Shown: positions 17,889 to 26,106, counted from the first letter of the stretch. The stretch: 42,067 nt of DNA from an uncultured Methanomicrobiales archaeon (GCA_903900025.1 CAIULN010000007.1:1-42067), one strand, 5' to 3'. Program-made: numbers and translations. The notes: generated by a model not told the origin, from the sequence alone.

Positions 17889-18210
17889 ATACCTCCGATA
17901 CGGTGCACAGCCCCCGTCACTGGGAAAGTGCCGTCACCTGTGTCTTGAATAATTGTTATAATCATGTATACCCATCGCTGGCTGAAATGTTCTTTCATCC
18001 AATTCAACGGGGTTTTTTGAAACACGCCAAAAAAAAAAGAGGGATGTTCACGTACCGTTGGTGTCGCCCTTTCGCGGGATTCCCCGGCACCCGCCATACC
18101 CATGGTATGAGTACCCCGTCACCTGCCTGTCCCATGATGAATATTTTCAGACGCATGGGTGTGCCTGAGGGTCCCCTCCAGACAGGCCGTATAAAAGAGG
18201 GCGAGGCGGT
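17889..18210. other. 322-base gap with no supported gene
   Basis: Read leftward it holds a T10 run (18031-18040), probably terminating the small gene at 18211. TATA-like GATTATAAC (about 17956-17964) lies upstream of the surface-protein gene. No RNA gene was recognised. Confidence 0.4.
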
Positions 18211-18399
18211 TTACGTGCGTTCCGTCCGATCTTCCATCCTTGAAATAAAAAGGACCGGGATCGGAATGAAAATGCCGATCGCAATGATCGCAAGGCCCTG
18301 CGGTTCATCGCCACCGGGTGGCATGAAGAACACATATACTCCGTTGGCGATCACAAACAGGGCGATAAAAATGGAAATAATCTTCAGCATTGCTTCCAT
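18211..18399 (-). CDS. small two-helix membrane protein, 62 aa
   Basis: Two hydrophobic helices (about 4-26 and 36-53) are separated by the short loop MPPGGDEPQG and end in the charged tail SRMEDRTERT. The start ATG 18399 has AGGAG seven bases upstream. No family is recognised. It lies 60 bases downstream of the drug exporter in the same direction and might be co-transcribed with it. Confidence 0.55.
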   Translation of the reverse strand: MEAMLKIISIFIALFVIANGVYVFFMPPGGDEPQGLAIIAIGIFIPIPVLFISRMEDRTERT

Positions 18400-18459
18400 T
18401 CATGCACTCCTCTTATGAGGATGTACTCATGATTCAGGATGATAAGGGCTTTGCCTCTC

Positions 18460-19908
18460 TTACAGAAATCCGCCACCTTCACGGTGATCTGCCCCGCAGG
18501 ACGCCTCGCGGGCAGAAAGGGCCATGAGAACCGCGAATACACAGATCACCACACCGGCCATGAAGGCAAAGGAGAACCCCGATACCAGCGCAGCAACCGG
18601 AATGTCTTTGATTGACGTGACCCCCCCGGAGGGGAGGTGCAGGGTGACGCCATACATAAATATCATCTCAAAAATAGCGACACCCATGACCGAACCCATG
18701 TTGCGGATCGTCATCATCATGGAGGACACCGCACCGCACTCATCACCTGTTGCCTGTCTCATGATCTGGACACTGCTGGACGGGATAAATCCCCCGACAC
18801 CGAACCCCATCAGGATGAGCCCGAGCACGATAAAGGCATCACCACCGGCAGCACCAATCCGGGCAAAGAGGAAAAATCCTGTCCCCAGCAGCAATGCGCA
18901 GATCAGGCAGGGGATCCGTGAACCAATACGGTCAGTCACCGCCCCCATCAGCGGCCCGGCAATAAAAATTGCCGCCGAGGGTATCGTAAGGACAAGCCCG
19001 GTCATGCCGGTGGAAAGCCCCCTGACCATCTCGAAATAAAAGGGAAACAAAAAGAGGGCGCCGGAGAATACGAGCATAACGAACAGCGCACCGACATTCG
19101 GGCAGAGGAAGTCTTTGTTTTTGAACAGGCCGAGGTTGAACAGGCGGTAGGGTATTGTACGCTCCCACCAGATGAAGACACCAAAGCAGGTGGCCGCCAT
19201 CCCCGCAAGACTCACCGTGACCGCTGAAGTCCACCCGGCCACGTGCCCCTGGTTGAGCACATAGAGAAGGGAAAGGAGAACAAAAAAGATCAGGAATGCA
19301 CCGAGCGGGTCGAACCGGTTCTCCCGTGCTTCCGGCCTGGCACCCGGGATGGTGCGGAGCGCGATGAAAAATCCGATAATTCCCACCGGTACGTTGATGA
19401 AAAAGACCCAGTGCCAGGAGAGATAGGTCGTGAGAAAACCGCCGATTGCCGGGCCGAGCGCGATGCCAAGCGATGCGAACATGGCGACAATCCCCAGTGC
19501 CTTGCCCCTTGATGACGGGGGGATGCTGACCATGACAATAGCCGAACAGAGTGCCGCGAGCATCGATGCCCCGATTCCCTGGAGTATGCGGGAACCAATC
19601 AGCATCCCGATACTGGAGGAAAAACCGCATAACAACGAGCCCGCAACGAATACGGCATAGCCGGCGGTAAAAACGAGCCGGTATCCCCTGATGTCGCCAA
19701 GCCTCCCGAACGCAGGAAGGAAACTGCACATCATGAGCAGGTATGCCATGATGACCCATGAGACAGTGGCGGTACTGACCGAGAAGGCATGGGATATGGT
19801 CGGCAGGCTGATGTTTACAATGGTCACGTCCAGCGAACTCATGAATACCGCGATGCCGACGGTGAGAAGGAGAAGGCGGTAGGGTTTCAGGGTGTTTGGG
19901 GCTGTCAT
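18460..19908 (-). CDS. DHA2-family MFS drug exporter (14 TM, EmrB/QacA type)
   Basis: 482 residues, very hydrophobic, with 14 predicted membrane helices. The family marks are motif D1 near the start (MSSLDVTIVNISLPTI), the motif A loop GRLGDIRGYR, motif C GIALGPAIGG, and the SWHWVFFINVPVG sequence typical of DHA2 proton-driven multidrug antiporters. It probably expels toxic organic compounds; the substrate cannot be read from sequence. ATG 19908 has no good Shine-Dalgarno. About 320 bases upstream is a strongly structured tandem operator (20231-20270), suggesting inducible control; no repressor gene lies beside it. Confidence 0.88.
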   Translation of the reverse strand: MTAPNTLKPYRLLLLTVGIAVFMSSLDVTIVNISLPTISHAFSVSTATVSWVIMAYLLMMCSFLPAFGRLGDIRGYRLVFTAGYAVFVAGSLLCGFSSSIGMLIGSRILQGIGASMLAALCSAIVMVSIPPSSRGKALGIVAMFASLGIALGPAIGGFLTTYLSWHWVFFINVPVGIIGFFIALRTIPGARPEARENRFDPLGAFLIFFVLLSLLYVLNQGHVAGWTSAVTVSLAGMAATCFGVFIWWERTIPYRLFNLGLFKNKDFLCPNVGALFVMLVFSGALFLFPFYFEMVRGLSTGMTGLVLTIPSAAIFIAGPLMGAVTDRIGSRIPCLICALLLGTGFFLFARIGAAGGDAFIVLGLILMGFGVGGFIPSSSVQIMRQATGDECGAVSSMMMTIRNMGSVMGVAIFEMIFMYGVTLHLPSGGVTSIKDIPVAALVSGFSFAFMAGVVICVFAVLMALSAREASCGADHREGGGFL

Positions 19909-20445
19909 GTATGGTTCTATCGCAGAGGGTTTGGAGAGGGGAGTATTTGTGCGTTTTGAGATCCCGCTGGCGATCCGGACAGGAGCATTGTGTGGTGGCA
20001 GGCGGGCGTGCTCATGCCCGGCACAATGTATGGCGCCGATCCGATCTCCCCGTTCTTCCTGGCCGGTCTAAAAAACCTGCACTGCGACCCGGTTGATCAC
20101 GGGCAGTCCACCGGCCGCGGCACTGCGTTGTACGGGAGAGGTCATCTGCTGGAGCAGATTCCCGGTCACATGGTGATGGATGGCAAATGCCCTGCGGGGG
20201 GTTTCCGGGCATGACAGGATTTCGGTATTTGATTCATCGCTCTGATGAATATTCATCGCTCTGATGAATCGTAATTATAGCAATAAATATTCAATTACTT
20301 TACTAGAGTATGATGAGAGGGGGAAGTGATTTGCATCTTCACCCGATCGATGAACTCATGCTGCCCGCAGTGCTCGCAGCATAGGTTTGATTGCCTGCGA
20401 TGCGTGCCGGAATCAACATCGAGAACCTGAATCTATGAGAATAAC
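19909..20445. other. 537-base non-coding region between exporter and REC-PAS gene
   Basis: Short frames exist in this stretch but none has a recognisable protein, a ribosome-binding site or composition like its neighbours. The right half contains the tandem operator and an AT-rich promoter-like stretch (20272-20302). It may be a long 5' leader of the exporter mRNA, or the remnant of a lost regulator gene. Confidence 0.4.
20231..20270. promoter_or_regulatory. tandem double operator, two exact 19-base inverted-repeat units
   Basis: The unit ATTCATCGCTCTGATGAAT (arms ATTCATC and GATGAAT, five-base spacer) occurs twice head to tail without a gap at 20232-20250 and 20251-20269, flanked by G and C that extend the outer arms. 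The junction GATGAATATTCATC is itself a perfect palindrome. Four half-sites in 40 bases is the layout expected for two repressor dimers. A leftward TATA-like CTATAATTAC (20271-20280) sits directly beside it, so a start site would fall inside the operator. The likely target is the exporter; the rightward REC-PAS gene is also possible. Confidence 0.65.
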
Positions 20446-21414
20446 ATGTCACCGCGTTCGCTCAATGGGACCGTCACGTGTCCCGGAACAATAACCATGC
20501 AAGACGGTCTTCTGTATTCGGATGCGCGGATTGCCGGGCACCAGAAGAATGCCCCCCGCCAGAAAAAAAAGCTCTCCGTGCTCTATGTCGATGATGAGCC
20601 CGCATTTCTCGATCTCTGCAAGATCTATCTCGAACGTGAAGGTGAAATTTTCATGACAGGGGCATCATCCGCGTATGAGGCACTCGAGCTCATCGAGGTA
20701 TCCAGTTTTGATGTGATTGTGTCGGATTACCAGATGCCGGACCTCGATGGCATCGGTTTTTTGAAACATCTCCAGACAATACAGTGCACCATCCCCTTCA
20801 TTCTCTTCACGGGCAGGGGACGCGAGGAGGTGGTGATCCAGGCGATCAATAACGGGGCGACATTCTATCTCCAGAAAGGAGGGGACCCGAAGTCGCAGTT
20901 TGCAGAACTGACACATAAGATCAAAGAAGCAGCCCGCAGACGGCAGGCAGAGGAGGCGTTAAAGGAGAGCGAGAGCCGTTACCGGACAGTTTTTGAAAAT
21001 ACCGGTACCGCAATCATCATTATTAATGAGGACGCGACCATCTGCCTCTCCAATGCAGAGTTTGCACGGCTGACAGGCTACGAGAAGGGAGAGATTGACG
21101 GCAGGAAACACTGGACTGAATTTATCGCAGACGAGGATATCAGGCAGGTACTCGCCAACTACCAGCTCCTCAGGGAAGACAGGGAAAGGGCGTTCAGGCG
21201 CCTTGAGTGCCGGCTCGTCACAAAAAACAGGGAGGCCAAGGATATCCTGATCACGGTCGATATCATTCCCGACACCCAGCAGAGTGTCGCGTCATTCATC
21301 GATATCACGGACCGAAAGCAGGCCGAGGAGATCCTGCGCCACAAGGTCGTTGAAAAATCTCCCGCATGTGGCCCCCCCCGCAACAACCTGCCGACAGTAT
21401 CGGACGGTACATAA
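20446..21414 (+). CDS. response regulator receiver-PAS protein without kinase
   Basis: 322 residues. After about 42 poorly conserved N-terminal residues comes a REC domain (VLYVDDE near 45-51, phospho-acceptor Asp94 in VSDYQMP, YLQKGG), then a helical linker RRRQAEEALKESESRYRTVF and one PAS/PAC domain ending ITDRKQAEEILR. The last 22 residues (KVVEKSPACGPPR...) do not resemble a domain. It is a shortened paralogue of the hybrid kinase at 11947-14658, whose REC and second PAS it matches closely, but it lacks GAF, further PAS and kinase domains. It may relay or titrate phosphate, or be a truncated kinase. The start is uncertain; ATG 20497 is possible. Confidence 0.8.
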   Translation: MSPRSLNGTVTCPGTITMQDGLLYSDARIAGHQKNAPRQKKKLSVLYVDDEPAFLDLCKIYLEREGEIFMTGASSAYEALELIEVSSFDVIVSDYQMPDLDGIGFLKHLQTIQCTIPFILFTGRGREEVVIQAINNGATFYLQKGGDPKSQFAELTHKIKEAARRRQAEEALKESESRYRTVFENTGTAIIIINEDATICLSNAEFARLTGYEKGEIDGRKHWTEFIADEDIRQVLANYQLLREDRERAFRRLECRLVTKNREAKDILITVDIIPDTQQSVASFIDITDRKQAEEILRHKVVEKSPACGPPRNNLPTVSDGT

Positions 21415-21467
21415 TCCACCTACACCATTGTTAGTCCTGATAACTGTACCAGATCAGGACCTTTGTA

Positions 21468-21875
21468 TCACCCTTTCTTCATCAGGAGCCACTGCCCCCT
21501 GCCCGCCCGTTTAAACGGCACGAACACGTATGTCCCGGAAAACCGCTGCCCGGACAGGACGACCTCGATCTTCTCTCTTGACCACACGACCTGCCGGTAC
21601 GTGCCTGCATCAGCAATTTTCACCTCGCCGGCGCCGTACTCACCTTCCGGAATCGTGCCCGTAAACCTGATAAATGAGAGCTGGTGATCTTCTGTCTCTA
21701 TCGCGAGCCTCCGGTCCTTCGGTATCTCCGGCAACCCTTTGGGCACTGCCCAGCTCTTCAGCACGTTGTCCTTTTCGAGCCGGAAGTCGAAGTGGTGGTG
21801 CTTTGCGAAATGTTCATGCAGCACGAAACGGAGAGAGGCGACATTCGGTCCTTCAGCAGCTGGTTCTTTGTTCAC
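21468..21875 (-). CDS. stand-alone LigD-type DNA 3'-phosphoesterase
   Basis: 135 residues comprising only the 3'-phosphoesterase domain of bacterial LigD. It shows FVLHEHFAKHHHFDFRLE (metal/catalytic His20, His22, His28 and Asp30), WAVPKGLPE, HQLSFIRFTGTIPEGEYGAG, and a C-terminal RAGRGQWLLMKK. The enzyme heals 3' ends by removing 3'-phosphate or a ribonucleotide before ligation. Stand-alone archaeal versions are known. No Ku, ligase or polymerase domain is present here. GTG 21875 starts 23 bases after the stop of the PEBP lipoprotein gene. Confidence 0.9.
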   Translation of the reverse strand: MNKEPAAEGPNVASLRFVLHEHFAKHHHFDFRLEKDNVLKSWAVPKGLPEIPKDRRLAIETEDHQLSFIRFTGTIPEGEYGAGEVKIADAGTYRQVVWSREKIEVVLSGQRFSGTYVFVPFKRAGRGQWLLMKKG

Positions 21876-21898
21876 AGGCAGAGTTCCTAAGGATGACT

Positions 21899-22528
21899 TC
21901 AGGCTTTTGATCGCTGAAATGTCGTGATGAACTGCACCTGCCCGATCACATGCCCGCTCATCGCCCGGTCGATGCCGTCCCTGTCAGCAGTCGGCATACC
22001 GATCTGGTAATCGAGTGCATACAGGGAAAAGATGTACCGGTGAGTTTCGCCAGGTGGGGGGCAGGGGGGGTAATAGCCCCGGCTGCCGGCGCTGGTGTCT
22101 CCCTGTTGTGCCCCGCTGGCGAGCACCTTTGCATGGGGCTGATCACGGTCAATCCTCCGGGTTGACGGGGGGATATTGTACAGGAGCCAGTGCGTAAAGG
22201 TGCCTTTCGGTGCATCCGGATCGTCCATGATCAGGACGAGGCTTTTTGTTCCTGACGGAATATTTTCCCAAGAGAGTTCCGGGGATTCCATCGCCCCTTG
22301 GCAGTTATACGCGTCCGGCAGGACGGAACCCGGAGCGAGCGCATCGACACGGAGCGAAAAAACGCCCGGCACGGCCGCAGGTGCCTGCGCAGGAGCGGCA
22401 GCCGTGGCTGCCATTGATGGTGCGCCGGAGGCCGGGGGGGATTGGGGTGCGGAGCAGCCGCACAGCAGGATACCAGGAATGAAGCAGATCAGGAGAAATA
22501 AGGATACCCGTACCTTCATGATCGGCAA
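21899..22528 (-). CDS. PEBP / YbhB-family lipoprotein
   Basis: 209 residues. An N-terminal signal peptide with lipobox LLCGC (Cys25) and an Ala/Pro-rich spacer (about 26-55) precede a phosphatidylethanolamine-binding-protein domain. Its marks are LSWENIPSGTKSLVLIMDDPDAPKGTFTHWLLYNIP and the ligand-loop signature GYYPPCPPPGETHRYIFSLYALD. Prokaryotic PEBP proteins bind small anionic ligands; their role is not settled. It should be anchored outside the membrane. The C-terminal IGQVQFITTFQR closes the fold. It lies between the small membrane protein gene and the LigD-type phosphoesterase, all leftward. Confidence 0.88.
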   Translation of the reverse strand: MPIMKVRVSLFLLICFIPGILLCGCSAPQSPPASGAPSMAATAAAPAQAPAAVPGVFSLRVDALAPGSVLPDAYNCQGAMESPELSWENIPSGTKSLVLIMDDPDAPKGTFTHWLLYNIPPSTRRIDRDQPHAKVLASGAQQGDTSAGSRGYYPPCPPPGETHRYIFSLYALDYQIGMPTADRDGIDRAMSGHVIGQVQFITTFQRSKA

Positions 22529-22594
22529 TGGGGGTGTGCCGGAAGATAAGGGTGACGGCAGCGGGTGCAGAATACCATAAAAAAAGTCAGGTTC

Positions 22595-22879
22595 TTATTT
22601 TTGCACAAGATTGAGCTGGATACCGCCACACCTGTCAGCAAAGAAATTGTACAGGAGCGCCGTAATCGCCCCGCCGATAAATCCACAGATGGCAAAGATA
22701 ATCGGGAACATAATAATCGAAAGCAGGTCGAATGCCTCAACACCGGGCATGCCTCTTGAGAGACCGGTTGCCGCACCCATAAGGGCAAACATGATTCCGT
22801 AGATCAAGCCAATGACAATTCCAAACAGGGCATGGATCTTTGCCCATGACATCATATCAACGCTTTTAATTTCCTGCAT
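22595..22879 (-). CDS. small membrane protein, DUF3566-like
   Basis: 94 residues with two long hydrophobic stretches (about 15-42 and 52-78). The sequence MSWAKIHALFGIVIGLIYGIMF...FPIIFAICGFIGGAITALLYN...GGIQLNL resembles a small transmembrane family widespread in archaea (DUF3566-like). The function is unknown. The start has the strong site GGTGAGAAG just before ATG 22879, and a leftward AT-rich promoter element (CTTTTTATTTCTATT, about 22907-22921). A T7 run (22579-22585) follows the stop. Confidence 0.75.
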   Translation of the reverse strand: MQEIKSVDMMSWAKIHALFGIVIGLIYGIMFALMGAATGLSRGMPGVEAFDLLSIIMFPIIFAICGFIGGAITALLYNFFADRCGGIQLNLVQK

Positions 22880-22963
22880 CTTCTCACCTATAGTTTCATT
22901 TCAGCAATAGAAATAAAAAGCCGTTCGAATTTGCTTATGTGGGTTAAAAAATGGAGAAACAGG

Positions 22964-22971
22964 AAAAAAAA
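22964..22971 (-). terminator. T8 run after HdeD-like gene
   Basis: Read leftward, TTTTTTTT begins two bases beyond the stop of the HdeD-like gene at 22973; a second T6 tract lies at about 22947-22952. Confidence 0.5.
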
Positions 22972-22972
22972 G

Positions 22973-23533
22973 TTACGGAACGGCCTTTGTTTCCACAACA
23001 ACCTTCTCCTTGCCCATCGACAGGCCAAGGAAAATGCTGATAACCCCAAAGACCAGTGCGTAGATGCCAAGCACGATCACGAGGGCAAAGTCGACGAGAA
23101 TGGGGGTGATCACAAGGATGACGGCAAACAGGAACCCGATGATCCCCGAGAGGGCAAGCAGTGCCCGGTGTGGCGCCGTTTTGTTGGAGATGGCAAACCC
23201 GAGATCCGAGATCCCGGTAACGAGAGCCCAGGCAGCGATAAAGATGGTCGCCGTCATTGCAATGATCAGGGGTGCGAGGAGTGCAAGGATGCCGATAAGG
23301 ATGCCCGCCACGCCGGTCGCAACGAGCAGCCCCTTCGGGAGCTCGGTCTTCTCTGAAGAGATCCCAACACCGGCATTCAGGATGCCGGTGAGAATCGCAA
23401 AAAAGCCGAACACGTACACTAAAAAGTCGAGCGTAAACTGCGTTGCAGCGATCGCAAGAATGCCAAAAATGACGGCAACAATTCCCCTCATGGCCAGTGA
23501 TTTTCTGTCAAGGATACAGCACATGCATTCCAT
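22973..23533 (-). CDS. HdeD / DUF308 family membrane protein
   Basis: 186 residues with six predicted membrane helices in three hairpins, the DUF308 pattern. GIVAVIFGILAIAATQFTLDFLVYVFGFFAILTGI opens the domain, followed by AAWALVTGISDLGFAI and IVLGIYALVFGVISIFLGL. In E. coli HdeD contributes to acid resistance at high cell density; in archaea the role is unknown. The start may be ATG 23491 (MRGIVAV), because the first 14 residues including three Cys look unlike the family. Confidence 0.82.
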   Translation of the reverse strand: MECMCCILDRKSLAMRGIVAVIFGILAIAATQFTLDFLVYVFGFFAILTGILNAGVGISSEKTELPKGLLVATGVAGILIGILALLAPLIIAMTATIFIAAWALVTGISDLGFAISNKTAPHRALLALSGIIGFLFAVILVITPILVDFALVIVLGIYALVFGVISIFLGLSMGKEKVVVETKAVP

Positions 23534-23608
23534 TCATATCACTAACAGGAAATTGGCACAGGGAATAATAGTCCTTTGGATAAGACCTGATAAAAAGGAT
23601 GGTGGGGG

Positions 23609-24430
23609 CTACCTTTTCCTGCCGGGTGCAGCCGCATACCAGGCGATCACAGTGCCCGCGGCAGCAACCACTGCCGGAAGCGGGGATTTTGTGGCAGCCG
23701 GGGCGGGAGTGGTCGTGGGCGGGACAGAAGATCCTGCGGTGCAGGGCTCCTCCCATTCACGCAGGCACTTCTGCTTTGCCTCGCACCAGGTATATCCTGC
23801 GGATCCGATGCAGCCATGGCTGTCGCGGTCGGAACCGGGCATCACCGCTGATGAGGCCGGAGGCGGGGTTGTCTCCGAACCGGTAATGACAAACTGCGTC
23901 TTGGTGTAGATATCATTGATGCCCTCTTCATTGAGGGCATTTGTGAGGGCGATGGCAGGAGCACCGTCCTGGACGCTTCCCATCCCCGTGAAATTGAAGA
24001 TGACCGCACCGGTGTCCATATTAGTCACCTGCCCAAAATACCCTTTTGTCATGATCTCGAGATTATTGTCAGCACCCGGATGCTGGACAAAGACGTAGTA
24101 CGTTGCTGCAGGAAGCCCTGTGGTGTTATAGGTCTTCCGGAACATGCCATCCGGATTGACCGAAACTGCGCTCACATTGACATAGTTACCGGCAAAGACC
24201 CAGATCTGAACACCCGAAGTGACGGTACCTTTTGCAGTACCACTGACCGTGATTGGCTGACCGGCAGTGATGCTTGCGGCGGAGACCATTGCCGAGACAA
24301 CGGGTTTTACCTGCGTTTCTGAAGGTGCGGCCGTGGTTGCCGGATAACCCTCCCCGGATACCGGCAGCACGAGGAGCGCTGCAACTACAAGGGTTGCCAC
24401 AAGGACATACCAGAACGTAATCTTTTTCAT
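23609..24430 (-). CDS. secreted surface protein with Cys motif and C-terminal helix
   Basis: 273 residues. A signal peptide (about 1-27) is followed by a beta-sandwich-like repeat domain seen in many Methanomicrobiales surface proteins (ITAGQPITVSGTAKGT...VQIWVFAGNYVNVSAVSVNPDG...AATYYVFVQHPG). Then comes a compact Cys segment, DSHGCIGSAGYTWCEAKQKC plus LREWEEPC, a motif also found in small bacterial secreted proteins. A Pro/Thr linker leads to a C-terminal hydrophobic helix with a basic end (PGRKR), a sorting-signal-like tail. The function is unknown; an envelope role is likely. A TATA box 25 bases before ATG 24430 suggests a leaderless mRNA. Confidence 0.75.
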   Translation of the reverse strand: MKKITFWYVLVATLVVAALLVLPVSGEGYPATTAAPSETQVKPVVSAMVSAASITAGQPITVSGTAKGTVTSGVQIWVFAGNYVNVSAVSVNPDGMFRKTYNTTGLPAATYYVFVQHPGADNNLEIMTKGYFGQVTNMDTGAVIFNFTGMGSVQDGAPAIALTNALNEEGINDIYTKTQFVITGSETTPPPASSAVMPGSDRDSHGCIGSAGYTWCEAKQKCLREWEEPCTAGSSVPPTTTPAPAATKSPLPAVVAAAGTVIAWYAAAPGRKR

Positions 24431-24450
24431 TCTGATGGGGGTGGTCGGGA

Positions 24451-24460
24451 GATATATTAT
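24451..24460 (-). promoter_or_regulatory. TATA box, leaderless-type promoter
   Basis: Leftward ATAATATATC centred 25 bases from the A of ATG 24430, with no Shine-Dalgarno between. Transcription should start at or near the start codon. Confidence 0.6.
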
Positions 24461-24558
24461 TGTTAATAGTTTGTGTTTTGTGACCGCGGCCTGAACCGTG
24501 TGGTTCGGTCAAGCAGCATTGCCTTTGCGTCACGAGAGAGACAGCCAGGATGAGGATA

Positions 24559-25206
24559 TCACCTTGGAAATGCAGACCGTGCTGCCTTGCAGTCCAGAAC
24601 ACGCCTTTTTAATGCACGCGCTGCAGCGGTGATGTCCAGCTGCCCGACAACGGCAGAAATGACGGCAACACCATCAGCACCTGCATCGACCACATCACAG
24701 ATATTGTGCATTCCGATTCCTCCGACGGCAATAAGCGGGACGCTCACCGCTGCCCTGATCCGGCGTATCCCTGCCAGCCCGCAGTGAATCACCGCCTCTG
24801 TCTTCTGCACCGTCGGAAAGACCGGGCTGGCTGCCAGGTAATCCGCTCCCTCCTCCACTGCCTGCACTGCTTCATCAGCGCAGCCTACCGAGGCGCCGAT
24901 GATAAAACCACGCGGTGCGATGGCACGGGCAGAGGCGACCGGCAGGTCGTCCTGACCGAGGTGAACCCCATCGGCACCGCAGGCGATCGCAACGTCAAGC
25001 CGGTCGTTCACCATAAACAGGGCACCTGCCCTGCACGTGACCTCCCTGACCTTCTTTCCCGCGATGGTGAGCGCGTGTGCGCTGCAGGCCTTGTCCCGGA
25101 GCTGGACCACATCGGCCCCACCATCAACCGCGAGCCGGGCGATCTCCTCGTGGGAACGCCCTCCCGACAGCGCGGTATCCGTGATCACGTACAGGTCACA
25201 GTTCAT
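24559..25206 (-). CDS. thiE: thiamine-phosphate synthase
   Basis: Joins HMP pyrophosphate and THZ phosphate to make thiamine phosphate. About 215 residues of TIM-barrel type. Family marks are DLYVITD, VVQLRDKACS, MVNDRLDVAIACGADGVHLGQDDLP, IIGASVGCADEA, YLAASPVFPT (T-K loop region VQKTEA) and LIAVGGIGMHNICDVVDAGADGVAVISAV. ATG 25206 (MNCDLYVITD) is chosen as the family start; it overlaps the end of thiM by 11 bases, so the two are translationally coupled. Confidence 0.94.
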   Translation of the reverse strand: MNCDLYVITDTALSGGRSHEEIARLAVDGGADVVQLRDKACSAHALTIAGKKVREVTCRAGALFMVNDRLDVAIACGADGVHLGQDDLPVASARAIAPRGFIIGASVGCADEAVQAVEEGADYLAASPVFPTVQKTEAVIHCGLAGIRRIRAAVSVPLIAVGGIGMHNICDVVDAGADGVAVISAVVGQLDITAAARALKRRVLDCKAARSAFPR

Positions 25207-26011
25207 GGGTTTCGACCGATCGCACCCGAGCACCCTTCAACAGATCTTCAGGAAGGAGTGCCGCGAGCTCGTCAAATAATGCCGTCCTGAAAGAGTAAGG
25301 CCCGGCAGCCCGGACTGCTGCAACCTCCCCCGCGAGCCCGAAGGCGGCAAGTGCTGCCGCCGATGAGGTGACATAATCGGAGGAGACGGCGGCAAACGCA
25401 CCCGCAAGCGAAGCGGCCATGCAGCCGGTGCCCGAGAGCCTGCCCATCATCTCATGCCCGTTGTCCACGAGCATCACACGGGAACCGTCCGTCACGATGT
25501 CGGTTGCGCCACTGATGACAACGGTCGTACCCGCGTCTTTTGCATATGTGCGTGCGATGGTGAGCGCGTCCCCGCCGGCACCCTGCGAATCGACACCGCG
25601 GACTTTCCCTCCCGCACCGGCAAGTGCGCCAATCTCGCCGGCATTTCCCTTCAGCACCGCGACCTCGAGCCGGTCAATCAGCATGAGGGCGGCATCTGTC
25701 CGCATACGCGTCGCACCTGCACCGACGGGGTCGATGATGACAGGCACATTATACTCATTCGCCCTGCGTCCTGCTTCCAGCATTGATGCAACCTGGTGGT
25801 GCGAGAGTGTGCCGATGTTGAGCACAAGTGCATCTGCCATTGCCGCCATCTCCCCGACCTCCTCCGGTGCCTCTGCCATCACCGGTGCGGCGCCGATACA
25901 GAGCGTCACGTTTGCACAGTCGTTCACGGTCACGGTATTGGTGATGTGGTGGATGAGCGGGCGTTCTGCCCGGACTCTGGAGAGCAGGTCCGCAAGGGAC
26001 TGGAGGTTCAT
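25196..26011 (-). CDS. thiM: hydroxyethylthiazole kinase
   Basis: Phosphorylates 4-methyl-5-hydroxyethylthiazole for thiamine salvage, feeding ThiE. 271 residues, ribokinase-like fold. Seen are LIHHITNTVTVNDCANVTLCIGAAPVMAEAPEE, VIIDPVGAGAT, VLKGNAGEI and the catalytic GTGCMAAS (Cys197). ATG 26011 is accepted; AAAGGAAC precedes it. A small hairpin TATCCC-CTCA-GGGATA (26040-26055) stands in the leader but does not have the consensus of a TPP riboswitch. Confidence 0.95.
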   Translation of the reverse strand: MNLQSLADLLSRVRAERPLIHHITNTVTVNDCANVTLCIGAAPVMAEAPEEVGEMAAMADALVLNIGTLSHHQVASMLEAGRRANEYNVPVIIDPVGAGATRMRTDAALMLIDRLEVAVLKGNAGEIGALAGAGGKVRGVDSQGAGGDALTIARTYAKDAGTTVVISGATDIVTDGSRVMLVDNGHEMMGRLSGTGCMAASLAGAFAAVSSDYVTSSAAALAAFGLAGEVAAVRAAGPYSFRTALFDELAALLPEDLLKGARVRSVETHEL

Positions 26012-26106
26012 CGGTTGACCGTTCCTTTCTATGCTACAATATCCCCTCAGGGATACTCAAAGGTAACGGCAGCTGCCAAAAGACCGGAATGGCGCTGCGT
26101 CCGTGC

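Noticed and set aside
19990-20214. Small rightward frame of 74 codons before the REC-PAS gene
   Set aside because: No ribosome-binding site, no domain and random-looking composition; the same stretch is open in other frames too.
21360-21420. Frameshift at C8 near the end of the REC-PAS gene
   Set aside because: Neither other frame continues into kinase-like sequence, and the next gene's end is only about 50 bases away, so shifting frame restores nothing.
26012-26060. Possible TPP riboswitch before thiM-thiE
   Set aside because: Only a six-pair hairpin is present; the conserved CTGAGA and GACCTGA-type elements of the TPP aptamer are not found in order.
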